Source: Planctomycetaceae bacterium
Lineage (GTDB): Bacteria; Planctomycetota; Planctomycetia; Pirellulales; Pirellulaceae
Length of the DNA: 64,000 nucleotides
Direction of reading: 5' to 3'
Assembly: GCA_002726245.1 (NCBI GenBank)
Contig: PBSM01000041.1
Span: 1-64,000 of the forward strand
Shown here: piece by piece, positions 27,864 through 38,154 of the stretch
Layout of the letters: every line of letters begins with the position of its first letter
Numbering within the stretch: position 1 is the stretch's first letter
Position numbers and translations under genes: made by a program
Notes under the pieces: generated by a model
Told to the model about the DNA's origin: nothing
The model's input: only the letters and a program-made list of their open reading frames with translations
Databases searched by the model: none

Positions 27864-29075
27864 TCAACGCCGCAAGTCGCTGCAGGTGAGATCACCGTCT
27901 GCGTCACGGCAATATACAAGCCCATTCGCCAGCACCGGCACGGTCCAGCATTTTCCGTCCAAGACCTTCGCGCGGGCTAGTTCCTCATAACGAGTGTGGC
28001 TGGCTTTCGCGATCACCAGCTCACCTTGCTCGCTCAGTATAATCAGCCGTGAGTCCGCTGCCATCAACGCTCCCGAGCCGAAGCCGCCGTGAGCCCAACG
28101 TACTTCGCCGCTCGCTAGTTCAACGCACTTCAACGCCCGTTCGCCCGTGTCGTTGCCATCGATACCGAAAAGATGACCGTCCATCAGCACGCTGGAACTG
28201 AATTGGTTCTGAAACTCCTTGCTCTTCCATACGATCTCTGGTTCACCAGCGGTTAATCTCAGCAACGCCGATCCGCGGTTGTAACCTGACGAAATGAAGA
28301 CCTTGTCACCATCAACGATTGGATCGGCGGCATTGCATCCAAAACGAGTTAGCCAGCGGACACGCCATTGCTCCGTGCCGTTATCGAGATCTACAAGTTG
28401 GACGTATTTGCTCGAAGCCACGATCGCACACCAGCGACTGCCGCATTGAAGAAGTCGCGGTGTTGCGTATCCCGCATCTGCATTGGCTGATGCCCACACG
28501 ACCTCGCCCGTATCTTTGTTGAGCAAAACTCCTGCTTCACCGACACCAAGCAATAGCGAGTCGCCATGCACGACGGGCGACCCGGCGAATCCCCAGCCTG
28601 GCACGCGGATCTCCATTTCCTTTGCGACGTTCTTCGACCATTGAATGGCACCCGTCACGGCGTCGAGGCAAAACGTATCGCCTTGCCGGCCTAGCAGGTA
28701 GATCCGCTCGCCATCGATCGTGGGGGTTGCCGTCGGCCCTCCCTCGAAGAAGCGATCGTCGAGCGGGCTGTCGTATGTGTGAGTCCAGTGTTCGCGCCCG
28801 GTCGTCGTATCCAGGCAATAGACCGTGTCGCGGTTGTTCTCGTTTCCGACGGTGTAGAGTCGGTTGTCGGCCACGACGACTGACGAGAAACCAATTCCGA
28901 CCGATACTTTCCAAAGGGAAGGCGGGCCGTCGTTTGGCCAATCGTGCGTCCATGTGGTCTCGGCAGAGCTGCCGTCGCGTTGCGGACCTCGCCACTGTGG
29001 CCAGTCATCGGCTCCGCTCGTCCGACTCATCAGGGCCAGCGCCAACAAAGTGATTGGTAGCGAGTTGAAGGTCAT
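27864..29075 (-). CDS. Secreted PQQ-like beta-propeller protein
   Basis: This 403-residue protein has a signal peptide (ITLLALALMSRTSGA) followed by DDWPQWRGPQRDG, the hallmark start of planctomycete outer-membrane-type PQQ-like WD propellers. Repeats with the tryptophan-docking pattern follow (CLDTTTGREHWTHTY, CLDAVTGAIQWSKNV, LLNKDTGEVVWASAN, LVDLDNGTEQWRVRW, CVELASGEVRWAHGG). Catalytic residues of true PQQ dehydrogenases are not evident, so it may be a structural or binding propeller. The ATG at 29075 lies 8 bp after the stop of the sialate esterase gene, so the two are co-transcribed. The likely location is the periplasm or cell surface. Confidence 0.9.
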   Translation of the reverse strand: MTFNSLPITLLALALMSRTSGADDWPQWRGPQRDGSSAETTWTHDWPNDGPPSLWKVSVGIGFSSVVVADNRLYTVGNENNRDTVYCLDTTTGREHWTHTYDSPLDDRFFEGGPTATPTIDGERIYLLGRQGDTFCLDAVTGAIQWSKNVAKEMEIRVPGWGFAGSPVVHGDSLLLGVGEAGVLLNKDTGEVVWASANADAGYATPRLLQCGSRWCAIVASSKYVQLVDLDNGTEQWRVRWLTRFGCNAADPIVDGDKVFISSGYNRGSALLRLTAGEPEIVWKSKEFQNQFSSSVLMDGHLFGIDGNDTGERALKCVELASGEVRWAHGGFGSGALMAADSRLIILSEQGELVIAKASHTRYEELARAKVLDGKCWTVPVLANGLVYCRDADGDLTCSDLRR

Positions 29076-29083
29076 CGTCGCTA

Positions 29084-30670
29084 CTACTCTTTCGTCACAT
29101 CCCAAAAGTCTGTTCGGAAGGGGGCGGCTGGTAGGCCCGCCGCATTGACGAGATTACCATGCGGATTGCTTGCCCAATTGTACCGAGCAGCTACCGGCGT
29201 CCCGACGTGCTTACTGGAGAGTATCACCATCCCGGTCGCGGTATCGATCCGAGCGTTCGCCTTGTGAAACACGCGGTTTTCGTCGGCGACGGCGAATCCT
29301 CGTAGCGATTGATCGTCGGCCGACTTCAAACCATCTGCGTGCAGGAAGTTCACCATCATCCGCCCTGGGCGTAGTTTGCCATCGACCACGGTGCCCGTCC
29401 GATATTGAAAGAAGCTCATCAGTGGGCCGGAGTAGAGAATATCCTGCTCGTACGTCGTGCCGAGAGCCCACAGCGCAAGCCGCAGGCCAACGGACTGCTT
29501 GTCTCGCGGATGGATATCCTTCGCTTCCCCGACGTCCGTCGTAATCGCGATTCCGGTGTTCTTCATCCTGAGCGACTTCAGCTCTCCTTCGCGGACCATC
29601 ACCCAGCCGGTCGTTTCGACAGGCTTCTCTTGGGGAGCTTGGAAGTTCGGAAGCTGGACCGTGATGAAGGGGAAGTCATCCTGTTCCCAGCGTGCTCGCC
29701 AATCGCTGATCAGCGTCTTGAGCTGCTTTGCATAGAGAACACCATCGGCAACAGACTTTGAATTGCGTTCACCTTGGTACCAGATCGCGCCGCGAATCGA
29801 ATATGGGATTAGTGGGTTGATCATACCGTTGAAGAGATTGCCTGGACGATTCGGATTGACTCGCGGATCGCCAGCTTGGCGTGGCTTGCGCGGAACCGGC
29901 TTCCCAGCCTTCTTCGCGGCAGCAGCTCGTGCCTCCCACTTGGCGAGAGCGACTTTGTAGGTTCGGTCTGCTTCCGCGGGATCGAACTGCTCGATCGTCG
30001 CGTTGTAAGCCTCCAGCTTCGGCACGATCACATCCACCGCTTCCTGAGCTGCAACGCTTGTCCACGCGGCAACGTCGGTGCCACCCCACGAACTGTTGAT
30101 CAAGCCGATCGGTACATCCAGTTCTTCGTGTAGCTTCCGTCCGAAGAAGTAAGCGGTTGCCGAGAAGCCGCCGACCGTTTCGCTGTTGCACACGGACCAC
30201 GCGCCGGCGCAATCCTTTTGCACGTCTGGAGTCGCATGCGCCGCGGTCTTGAAATGGCGAATCAATGCGAGGTTCGCGTTAGCCTTCTCCTTTTCGAAGT
30301 TCTTCGCTCGTGAAACATTCATGGCCATGTTCGATTGACCCGAGCAAAGCCAGACTTCTCCGACGAGCACGTCGGAGACTGTTATCTTGTTCGCCCCGAC
30401 AGCTGACAGCGTGTGAGGACCACCCGCTTCGAGAGCATCCAGCAGCACGATCCACTTACCTTGATCATTTGCCGTCGTCATCTTTGTTTGCTCGCCCAGC
30501 GACACCGCGACGCCTTCCTTCGGCTCCGCCCAACCCCAGACAGGAACCGCGGCGTCGCGTTGCAGAACCATATGATCGCCAAAGACACCGGCGAGCTTGA
30601 CCTCGGCGGTCGCAGTCGCCGAACAAATTGAAGACAAGAGGAGAACGTATGACACGGCGCGTATGGACAT
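29084..30670 (-). CDS. Sialate O-acetylesterase (SGNH-hydrolase family)
   Basis: This 528-residue secreted protein should remove acetyl groups from sialic acids or other acetylated sugars. After a signal peptide (to about ATA-EVKL) the family opening LAGVFGDHMVLQRD appears. The nucleophile motif is CSGQSNMAM (S113), followed by GLINSSWGGTDVAAW and WYQGERNS, where most members have WYQGESN. The Asp-His pair is likely in KDIHPRDKQSVGLRLA. The start is ATG 30670 and there is no better upstream candidate. It is the first gene of the operon that continues with the propeller and the oxidoreductase. Confidence 0.93.
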   Translation of the reverse strand: MSIRAVSYVLLLSSICSATATAEVKLAGVFGDHMVLQRDAAVPVWGWAEPKEGVAVSLGEQTKMTTANDQGKWIVLLDALEAGGPHTLSAVGANKITVSDVLVGEVWLCSGQSNMAMNVSRAKNFEKEKANANLALIRHFKTAAHATPDVQKDCAGAWSVCNSETVGGFSATAYFFGRKLHEELDVPIGLINSSWGGTDVAAWTSVAAQEAVDVIVPKLEAYNATIEQFDPAEADRTYKVALAKWEARAAAAKKAGKPVPRKPRQAGDPRVNPNRPGNLFNGMINPLIPYSIRGAIWYQGERNSKSVADGVLYAKQLKTLISDWRARWEQDDFPFITVQLPNFQAPQEKPVETTGWVMVREGELKSLRMKNTGIAITTDVGEAKDIHPRDKQSVGLRLALWALGTTYEQDILYSGPLMSFFQYRTGTVVDGKLRPGRMMVNFLHADGLKSADDQSLRGFAVADENRVFHKANARIDTATGMVILSSKHVGTPVAARYNWASNPHGNLVNAAGLPAAPFRTDFWDVTKE

Positions 30671-30818
30671 CTTAAACTCCGGCAGATAATGGGTTGCAAA
30701 GCGTGCATTCTAACTACGCGCGCCGATGAAAGTCACCATGCAAGTGCATCCAAGGGCCGACTTTCGGTGTTCCGTTCCGAACGACTGCTCGTAGATGGCC
30801 TGCGGTTAATACCTGAAC

Positions 30819-33800
30819 CTACCCGCCCAGTTCTTTAATCGCTTGCTCCACTTCTTCGATCTGCTTCTTCAGCGAAAACTTCTGAGCAGGATCGGCCGTG
30901 ATTGCTGCCTCAACCCTAAAGTGCTCCAACTTCTCCCGCAACACTTCAAGCGAGGATTGACCATCCTCAGCCTGTTGGTCCTTGGTAGCCCGAGGCGCGG
31001 TCGGTGTGCCAACCGTAGTGGCGTGGTCAGCTCGATATCGAAGTACGGCAGACGTCCACCATTCGCGCTGGGCCACCCGTAGAAACCTTGCCAAGCCTGC
31101 TCGGCCTTCTTCTGTTCGCGAGTATGGACACGAACGGATGTATGCTGTTTAGTCTTTGGGTCGATGGTAACTTCGAGCATGTTGTAGAGCCGGGGTGTCG
31201 ATTCCGGACGCCCTTCCGCTTCCGATCCGAAACAGCCCGCACCAAGAATCTTCGCGTCGATTCCAGGCTGGCGATATCCAAACAGACCGGTTCTCGATTC
31301 ATGAACGTCGCCATGCAGACAGAGTTGCATTCCCGCCTTCTGCAGTTGCGTCATGAAGCTGAGGTCTTGCATCAGCTCTGGGCCAGCAACGGCATGGTGC
31401 CAGACTCCGATTCGAAGTAGCCCTTGGCTCCTCTTAAGAGCCCCGCGTTCGATCGCCCGCTTTCGCTCATCATCCGCTCGCGCGATTACACCCGCGATGG
31501 CGTCCGGATGAATGCAGCCTTCTTGTGCCCGTTCTGGTCGATCTCCCAGGCTGAGTTCAGCGTAAGGAACTGCATGCCCGTATCGTCAAACAGATAAGAA
31601 ACGCCCTGGTCTGCGTAGGCGAGCGGGTAGAGTTCCTGCCGAAGAGGGTGATAGAAGCTGTTTGAGAAGGACTCGAATCGCCTAGGAAAGTTGTCCGGAT
31701 GGCGCACCGTCGTCGGTTTGCCGTCGAGCCCCTCCAGTTTTTGATAGGCATCATCGCGATCCTGCACGTCGTGATTGCCTGGCACGAGAATGCACCGCTG
31801 CGTCGAAAGACCGAGTTCTCCAACGAGAGACTCGACGAACTGCCGCGCTTTCTCGAAGCCAGTGTCCGTCCCTTTGTCGGTCATGTCACCCGAGATGACG
31901 AGGTACTCGACAGTATCGATCGCCGGGTACTCTTCGTCCGCATGCCGGAGGTCCTGAAGGAGCAACTGAAGCTTTGTTGTCGGATTAGTCTTGCTCGTGA
32001 AGTGCAAATCGCTGAGATGAAGGATGCGAATAGGTTCCTCTGACTTTGCCATTCGAATGTCTCCCGCAACGGCTTTCTTTGCACTTGTGATATCTTCCGC
32101 TAACTTCTCATCGATAGTCTTTCGCAACGCTACCACCTTCGAGTCGGTTTCGGGATTTCGTTCACGGATACGATCGACGCCCTCGCCGATTGGCGTCGTT
32201 GCGCGACAACGTGGGCAGATCACGTCGATCTCGCCGCGCGTGATATTCACCTGACATCCTCTTCCTCAATCAGCTTTCCGCACTGACACTTGATCGCCTG
32301 GTGTTCCCGAATCTCCACTCCATTCATCCGCAGATCCTCTTCGACGAAGCGACTAAACAAGTCGCGGCGATCCCGGCCGTTTCTTCAGCGAAAAACAGAT
32401 CGACATGGGCGAATCCACCCGTTCGTTTGATCTGGCGGAGGCCGCAGTATCCTTCACCCGGACGGGCGAACTCAACTCTACCTGCCGTTAGTCGCCCTTC
32501 GCCGAATTCCTCGCTGACCATCAGTTTGGAAACCAGCGAGGCGTAGATGTTGTCGATCGCTCCGGTAAAGTCGTAGTACAACGAGACGCTGTGCGGCAGC
32601 TTTTCGTCATCCGTGCCGCCAGCCGGAAACAGCGTGGGGAACACCAACAGCCCGCCGTGGCGGAAACAAATCCCGTGCTGAATCATCAGCTCGACGATGC
32701 ACTCCAGCACCATCCGTTCTTTCGCCTGACTGAGCCGCTCCTTTTTCGTCATGCCGGGCAGCGGGATCGTCTTCATCGAACCCAACAGTGGTTCTTCCAG
32801 CACCGGCACGCCGCGCGGGTTGTTGCGTGCGGCGATGATCAGCGACCCGGCGTAACGTTCGTTCACCGGCAACTACAGCACGAGCGCCTCGTCGCCGCCG
32901 GTCAGTTTCGTGCGCACAATGGTGCCCTGCGTCGCGAGCTGATCGGAGACCGCATTGACGGCTGCTTCCTCGTACAGCTTCGCCGCCGATTTCTTGATGG
33001 CCTTCTTGAAGGCGTCCAACGTGAGCACGATCTGCTTCTTCTTGCGGCGAGCCTCGACGTCGTCGCGAATATGCTGGAACAACTCCGGCCGGCTGGTCTT
33101 CGCCATCTGGTCCCGGTCGAGTGCGTCAGAAATCAGCTTGCGCAGCTTTTTCGTGTTGCGACCGGCTCTGGCACTCAGATCAAGGAATCCCGCAAACCCG
33201 CAATCTTCGCACAGCTCATCGATGCTGGTTTTGGCGATGAGCTTCTTCTTACGAGTCTCATCGACCTTGGCCCCGACCTGCAATTTGACGGCACTTGAAT
33301 TATTTTCGGCCTTGCCGAGATGTTTTTCGAGCCGCTGATTCCGGTCCCGCGCCTTGTCCATCGCGGCCCGCCCGCGAGTCGGATCGATCAGCATCAGCGC
33401 CAGCGTCGTATTGTGCAGAAACATCTGATGCACGAGCTGATACTCATCCTGCCCGCCAAAGTCCCACAACACCACATCCCGCCGCTGCACTTCCGGCGGC
33501 TTGGCCGCGGGATGCAGCTCTTCGGCTTCCATCGGCCAGAACCGCATCCCGTGCGTGGTGCCGTGCTCGTGATCTTCGGGATAGCGATCTTCCGCGAGCC
33601 GCATGGCAAGACAGGATTTGCCAACGTTGCTTTCGCCGACGATGACTATCTTTGCTGATGTGTATCGAACGAGCTCCTCAATCGGACGAAGGCTAATCAA
33701 CGAATCAACATCAACGTTCCACATGCGAAGCACGCTACTGTTGTCGCCAAGTGTGACAAGCTGCGGCTCAACGGGATTGAACGATAGACCCGCGCCACCG

Positions 33801-34731
33801 TTCGCTTCGACGTCACACTTCTCGCGCAATACTGTCAGTGTCTCCCAATCCGCATGTCGCCACACGCGAACCGATTCGTCACCCGATTTCGAAGCAAACA
33901 ATCGACCATCCGATGAGAACGACACCGCTGTAATGCGGCTGCCATGGCCCTCAAGAACATCCGTTGTCCGTTCGGATTCAGTGTCCCAAATGCGTACTCT
34001 ATTGTCGTCGCCAGCTCACGCTACCTTGCGACTGTCAGGTGACCAAGCAAGACACGTTACTTCATCGACCCTGAATCCAGCATTTGCGCTCGCTCAAGGA
34101 CGTCCGAATCGCCGCTCCCCGTCAAATGCCATAGACGAACCGTAAGTGTGCCACCGGATGCGAGAAGACGACCATCCGGTGACCACAACAGCGTGTTCAG
34201 CCCTGCGACATGGCCACCAAACCGTCGAAATTCGTTCTCTTCCTCGACGTTCCAGAGGCTGATTCGGTTGTCGTTGCGACCGCTTGCAAGAACGCCACGT
34301 TTTGACCAAGCGAGCTTGTGAGAATTGGTCTCGCTTCCAGGTAACGTAGAAACAGATTTCCCCCAACGCTACCCAGATCCGCACAGGACCGTCGGCCGTC
34401 CCAACTGCGAGTTGTTTTCCATCGGGCGACCACGCGACGCTGTTGACGCTCCCTTCGCATTCGTTAAGCGCTCCGAGACATTTTCCGTCGTTGGCGTCCC
34501 AGATGCGGATGGTCTTGTCGGAGGAAGGCGAAGCGATGAATCGTCCGCAGGGCGATCAGCGATGCGTCCGATGGTTCCTTGATGTCCCCGACAAATGCAC
34601 CGCAGACTCATCCCCGGCACCACTGCCTTGCCGACTTCTATGAAGTCGCCTGCGGGCTCCCCGCGCTGTGTTGCCTCAGAAGAGCGCACCTCATCCGCCG
34701 GATCCAGCTCCGTGGCTTGCTTCTTTGCCAT
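30819..34731 (-). pseudogene. WD40-ROC-COR-zinc ribbon-metallophosphoesterase gene, several frameshifts and stops
   Basis: Pieces in all three minus-strand frames join into one protein of about 1,300 residues from ATG 34731. At least four WD40 repeats come first (SVNSVAWSPDGKQLAVGTADG, ISLWNVEEE, GHGSRITAVSFSSDGRLFA). A ROC GTPase follows (P-loop GESNVGKSC, G3 DFGGQDEY), then a COR domain (NERYAGSLIIAARNNPRG) and a zinc ribbon (KCQCG, ICPRC). A calcineurin-like phosphoesterase (LHLSDLHF, SGDMTDKG, VPGNHDV, GVWHHAVAG, CLHGDVHE) and a charged coiled coil (DPAQKFSLKKQIEEVEQAI) end it. Frame changes lie near 34557, 34360, 34060, 32370, 32250, 31520 and 31020. In-frame stops are TGA 34016-34018 and TAG 32873-32875. 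Longest open pieces: 33925-32873, 32872-32324, 32250-31486, 31372-30869. This is a signalling-NTPase layout with an enzymatic effector. Confidence 0.85.
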
Positions 34732-34770
34732 TGTCAGCCCTCGTAACGATTTGAGTTGGCAACTCAATTT

Positions 34771-35015
34771 ACGCCGAAGGCGTTTCACATCGTAGCCCAG
34801 GGTAAGGCGATGCGAGTCTTGCGAGCGTCGCCGCCACCCTGGGTAACCGAAGAAACAACCACCTGAACCCTGAAGAGGTTCCACAATGGACGCCGAGTAG
34901 TACAAGCCCTTCAGGGCTGAGGATAGGAATGGGGTCGTTAACCCAGGGTGGCGCTTTGCCGCTGCGCCGCTGCGCTTACCCTGGGCTGCGATGTTTAACG
35001 CCTTCGGTGTAGTCC
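34771..35015. repeat. Inverted pair of ~78-bp repeats
   Basis: 34771-34848 and 34938-35015 are diverged inverted copies. Both contain CGCCGAAGGCGTT or its complement next to AGCCCAGGGTAA and CCACCCTGGGTTA. Each copy is also a hairpin (CCCAGGGT with ACCCTGGG). They lie immediately upstream of the WD40-ROC gene. The family resembles the interspersed repeats common in planctomycete genomes. Confidence 0.7.
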
Positions 35016-35019
35016 CTCC

Positions 35020-35142
35020 TTGGCGTCCCGGTGCGGATAGTCTTATCCGTGGAAAGCGAAGCGATGAATCGTCTGCAGGGCAACCAGCGATGCGTTTGAT
35101 AGTTCCTTGAGACCCTCGACAAATGGCGCGCAGCCGATGACG
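35020..35142 (-). repeat. Degenerate direct duplicate of the WD40-ROC gene 5' region
   Basis: This stretch aligns in the same orientation with 34491-34613, the first WD40 repeat of the large gene. It shares GCGAAGCGATGAATCGTC, CAGCGATGCGT and GTTCCTTGA blocks plus the flanking TTGGCGTCCC. Translated, it gives a corrupted WD40 repeat. It is a relic of a partial tandem duplication split from the gene by the 34771-35015 repeats. Confidence 0.75.
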
Positions 35143-35152
35143 GAAAGCGAAC

Positions 35153-36862
35153 CTAGCCGCCCTTCTTCTGCATCTTTCCCCAGGTATTCCGAAGCGAGAC
35201 CGCCCGATTAAAGATTACCTTCTCGCTCGAAGAGGTTGCATCCAGACAGAAGTAGCCAGTGCGCTCGAACTGGTAAGGCGTGTTGGTTGCGGCATCCGCG
35301 AGATTGCGTTCGAGCTTGCAGTCGGTGAGCACTTCGAGTGAGTTCGGCTTTAGGTTGTCCCGCCAGTCCCGGCCTTCTTCGACGTCGTTCGGATCCTCTT
35401 TGGCGAACAGATGATCGTACAGCCGCACCTCTGCCGTGACCGCTTGCTCGGAGGAAACCCAGTGAATTGTCCCCTTCACTTTACGGCCGTCCGGTGCGTT
35501 TCCGCCTTTGGTTTCGGGGTCGTAAGTACAACGCAACTCGATCACGTTCCCGTCGTCATCCTTGACGACATCGGTGCACGTGACGAAGTACGCATATCGC
35601 AGACGCACTTCGCGGCCGACAGACAAGCGGAAGAACTTCTTGGGAGCGTCTTCCATGAAGTCAGTCTGTTCAATGTAGAGCTCACGCGAGAAAGGCACCT
35701 TGCGTTTGCCGGCTGATTCATCCCCGGGATTGTTGATCGCATCAAGCTCTTCGACTTGGTCTTCGGGATAGTTCTCGATGACCACCTTCAGTGGCTTCAG
35801 CACGGCCATGACTCGCAGTGCACGCTTGTTGAGATCTTCGCGCAAACTGTTTTCCAGCTCGACGATCTGCGTGACGCCGTCGAATTTCGTTACACCAACC
35901 GCCCTGCAAAACTCTCGTATTGCTTCCGGCGTGTAGCCTCGCCGGCGCAGGCCGCAGATCGTTGGCATGCGAGGGTCGTCCCAGCCACTAACGCGGCCTT
36001 CCTTCACCAAGTCGAGCAGTTTGCGCTTGCTCGTGACCATGTAAGTCACGTTTAATCGCGAGAATTCAATCTGTTGTGGATGATAGATGCCGAGGTTTTC
36101 GAGGAACCAATCGTAAAGCGGGCGATGGTTCTCGAATTCGAGCGTGCATATCGAGTGCGTCACCTTCTCGATCGAATCGGATTCGCCATGCGTGTAGTCG
36201 TACATGGGATAGATGCACCACTCATCACCGGTGCGATGGTGGTGGGCATGCAGAATTCGATAGATTACCGGATCGCGTAGATTGACGTTCGCGCTCGCCA
36301 TGTCAATCTTCGCGCGCAGCGTCTTCTCTCCATTAGCGAACTCGCCCGCTCGCATGCGTTCAAGGAGATCAGAATTCTCCTCGACCGGGCGATTGCGGAA
36401 GGGGCTCTCTTTGCCCGGCTCGGTCAGCGTGCCACGGAATTCGCGAATCTCGTCGCCGGTGAGATCGCAGACGTAGGCCTTGCCCGCCTGGATGAGTTGT
36501 ACCGCCCAATCGTAAAGCTGTTCAAAATAATCCGAGGCGTAGAACTCGCGGTCTTCCCAGTCGAAGCCCAGCCAGCGGATATCGTCTTTGATCGCATCGA
36601 CGTATTCCTGCTCTTCTTTCGTCGGATTGGTATCGTCGAAGCGCAGGTTGCATTTGCCTCCGAACTGCTCGGCCAAACCGAAGTTCAGACAAATGCTCTT
36701 GGCGTGGCCAATGTGGAGATAGCCGTTCGGTTCGGGAGGAAAACGGGTATGAACGCGGCCTTCCCACTTACCCGTCTTCAGATCTTCCTCGATGATCTGC
36801 TCGATAAAGTTCAGTGATCGCTTCTCTTCTGGTGACTCAGTGTCTGTGGGGGCTGTGTTCAT
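35153..36862 (-). CDS. glnS: Glutaminyl-tRNA synthetase
   Basis: This 569-residue class I synthetase attaches glutamine to tRNA-Gln. The ATP site motif HIGH is at 50-53 ([16 protein letters not shown]) and the KMSKS loop appears as MVTSKRKLL. GlnRS-specific segments include [38 protein letters not shown] and [12 protein letters not shown], plus the C-terminal anticodon-binding beta-barrels ([17 protein letters not shown]). The length fits bacterial GlnRS. The ATG at 36862 is chosen because the preceding in-frame residues are not family-like. It is divergent from the SMP-30 gene across 175 bp. Its presence implies direct Gln-tRNA charging instead of relying only on the amidotransferase route. 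Confidence 0.97.
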   Translation of the reverse strand: MNTAPTDTESPEEKRSLNFIEQIIEEDLKTGKWEGRVHTRFPPEPNGYLHIGHAKSICLNFGLAEQFGGKCNLRFDDTNPTKEEQEYVDAIKDDIRWLGFDWEDREFYASDYFEQLYDWAVQLIQAGKAYVCDLTGDEIREFRGTLTEPGKESPFRNRPVEENSDLLERMRAGEFANGEKTLRAKIDMASANVNLRDPVIYRILHAHHHRTGDEWCIYPMYDYTHGESDSIEKVTHSICTLEFENHRPLYDWFLENLGIYHPQQIEFSRLNVTYMVTSKRKLLDLVKEGRVSGWDDPRMPTICGLRRRGYTPEAIREFCRAVGVTKFDGVTQIVELENSLREDLNKRALRVMAVLKPLKVVIENYPEDQVEELDAINNPGDESAGKRKVPFSRELYIEQTDFMEDAPKKFFRLSVGREVRLRYAYFVTCTDVVKDDDGNVIELRCTYDPETKGGNAPDGRKVKGTIHWVSSEQAVTAEVRLYDHLFAKEDPNDVEEGRDWRDNLKPNSLEVLTDCKLERNLADAATNTPYQFERTGYFCLDATSSSEKVIFNRAVSLRNTWGKMQKKGG

Positions 36863-37037
36863 AGATTCGTCAGGTCTTGTTGTTGTGCTTGCGATTCCAA
36901 GTGCCGTTGACGGGAGATTGTATCGCGGGGCGTAGAAAAAGGAACATCCATTCGAGCAGCCGTTTGACACCGCCTCGCGGGGAACGACAATTCAAGACTA
37001 CCAGCGTCATCCGAAAACACGACGAAGAGGAAGCACC

Positions 37038-38078
37038 ATGTCACTCGCTCGACAACCCTGCCGCCGCCGGTTCCTCCAACAGACCGCGATCGCGAGCTCC
37101 GGGTTCGTGGTTGGTTCCCAGTTCACGTTGGATGCTCACGCTAAACCAACGGATTACGCCGGATTGAAGACCGATCGGTACTTGGGGCCCGTCGAAATGC
37201 TGGCTCAGGTGGAAGACACGAAAGTCTTCACCGAAGGCCCCGCGGCGGATGGTGACGGAAATCTGTTATTTACCAACGTTCCGGTCAGCAAGATTCTGAA
37301 GTGGGATCCACGAACGAAGAAGCTGTCGGTTCATCGCGACAACACGAACGAAACGAACGGTCTTTACTTCGCACCCGACGGCAGCCTGCTCGCCTGCGAA
37401 GGTGGATCGCGACGCGTGACAAGAACCGACGCGAAGACCGGGAAGATCGAGGTGCTCGCCGAGGGCTACAAGGGTAAGCCGTTCGCCAAGCCAAACGATC
37501 TGTGCATGGACGGCAAAGGCCGGATCTATTTCACGTCGCGCTCGGGAGTCGAAGATCCCGAAGGCGAGAATGTCAAAGCGGTCTACCGTATTGATCCTGA
37601 TGGGACCGTCGATCAGATCTTGGCTTGGCCGGAAGTCCACATGCCCAACGGGATCGTAACGTCGCCAGATAACAAGAGGTTCTACGTGATCGAAGCCCAC
37701 CCGAACGCAGATCTTCATCGTGACATACGCGTCTACGATCTTAATAGCGATGGCAGCGTGTCGAACGGTCGGGTGCTGATCGACTTCTATCCCGGCCGCA
37801 GCGGTGACGGCATGTGTATCGATGCCGAAGGCAATCTCTATGTCGCGGCTGGCTTGCATAAGACGCGAAAGACCAGCGAGACACTCGACACCAAGCCCGG
37901 AATTCACGTCATCTCACCTGATGGCAAGCTGCTCGCCTATCGCGAGACTCCCGAAGACACGATCACCAACTGCACGTTCGGTGGCGAAGACTTGAAGTCG
38001 CTATACATTGCGTGTGGCACGTTACTGCTTCGCATCCGAACAGAGATCCCAGGCAAAGCGACTTATCAGCCACGATGA
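37038..38078 (+). CDS. Tat-exported SMP-30/gluconolactonase-like protein
   Basis: This 346-residue protein starts with a twin-arginine-type signal (CRRRFLQQTAIASSGFVVGS). A six-bladed SMP-30/gluconolaconase/LRE propeller follows: FTEGPAADGDGNLLFTNV carries the first metal-site glutamate, KPNDLCMDGKGRIYFTS the asparagine, and PNGIVTSPDNKRFYVIEA and GRSGDGMCIDAEGNLYVAA the remaining ligands, ending with CTFGGEDLKSLYIACG. These enzymes hydrolyse sugar lactones. AGAGGAAG precedes ATG 37038. It is probably periplasmic and used in sugar-acid breakdown. Confidence 0.92.
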   Translation: MSLARQPCRRRFLQQTAIASSGFVVGSQFTLDAHAKPTDYAGLKTDRYLGPVEMLAQVEDTKVFTEGPAADGDGNLLFTNVPVSKILKWDPRTKKLSVHRDNTNETNGLYFAPDGSLLACEGGSRRVTRTDAKTGKIEVLAEGYKGKPFAKPNDLCMDGKGRIYFTSRSGVEDPEGENVKAVYRIDPDGTVDQILAWPEVHMPNGIVTSPDNKRFYVIEAHPNADLHRDIRVYDLNSDGSVSNGRVLIDFYPGRSGDGMCIDAEGNLYVAAGLHKTRKTSETLDTKPGIHVISPDGKLLAYRETPEDTITNCTFGGEDLKSLYIACGTLLLRIRTEIPGKATYQPR

Positions 38079-38154
38079 CTTAGCGAGGGTAGGCGCACGG
38101 CCGTAAATCCGACCACGATTTTCAAGAACGACGCGACGGCAGCGAAGTACTGCC

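Noticed and set aside
36877-37167. Plus-strand frame overlapping the start of the SMP-30 gene.
   Set aside because: The overlapping frame at 37038 has a Shine-Dalgarno site, a Tat signal and full family motifs.
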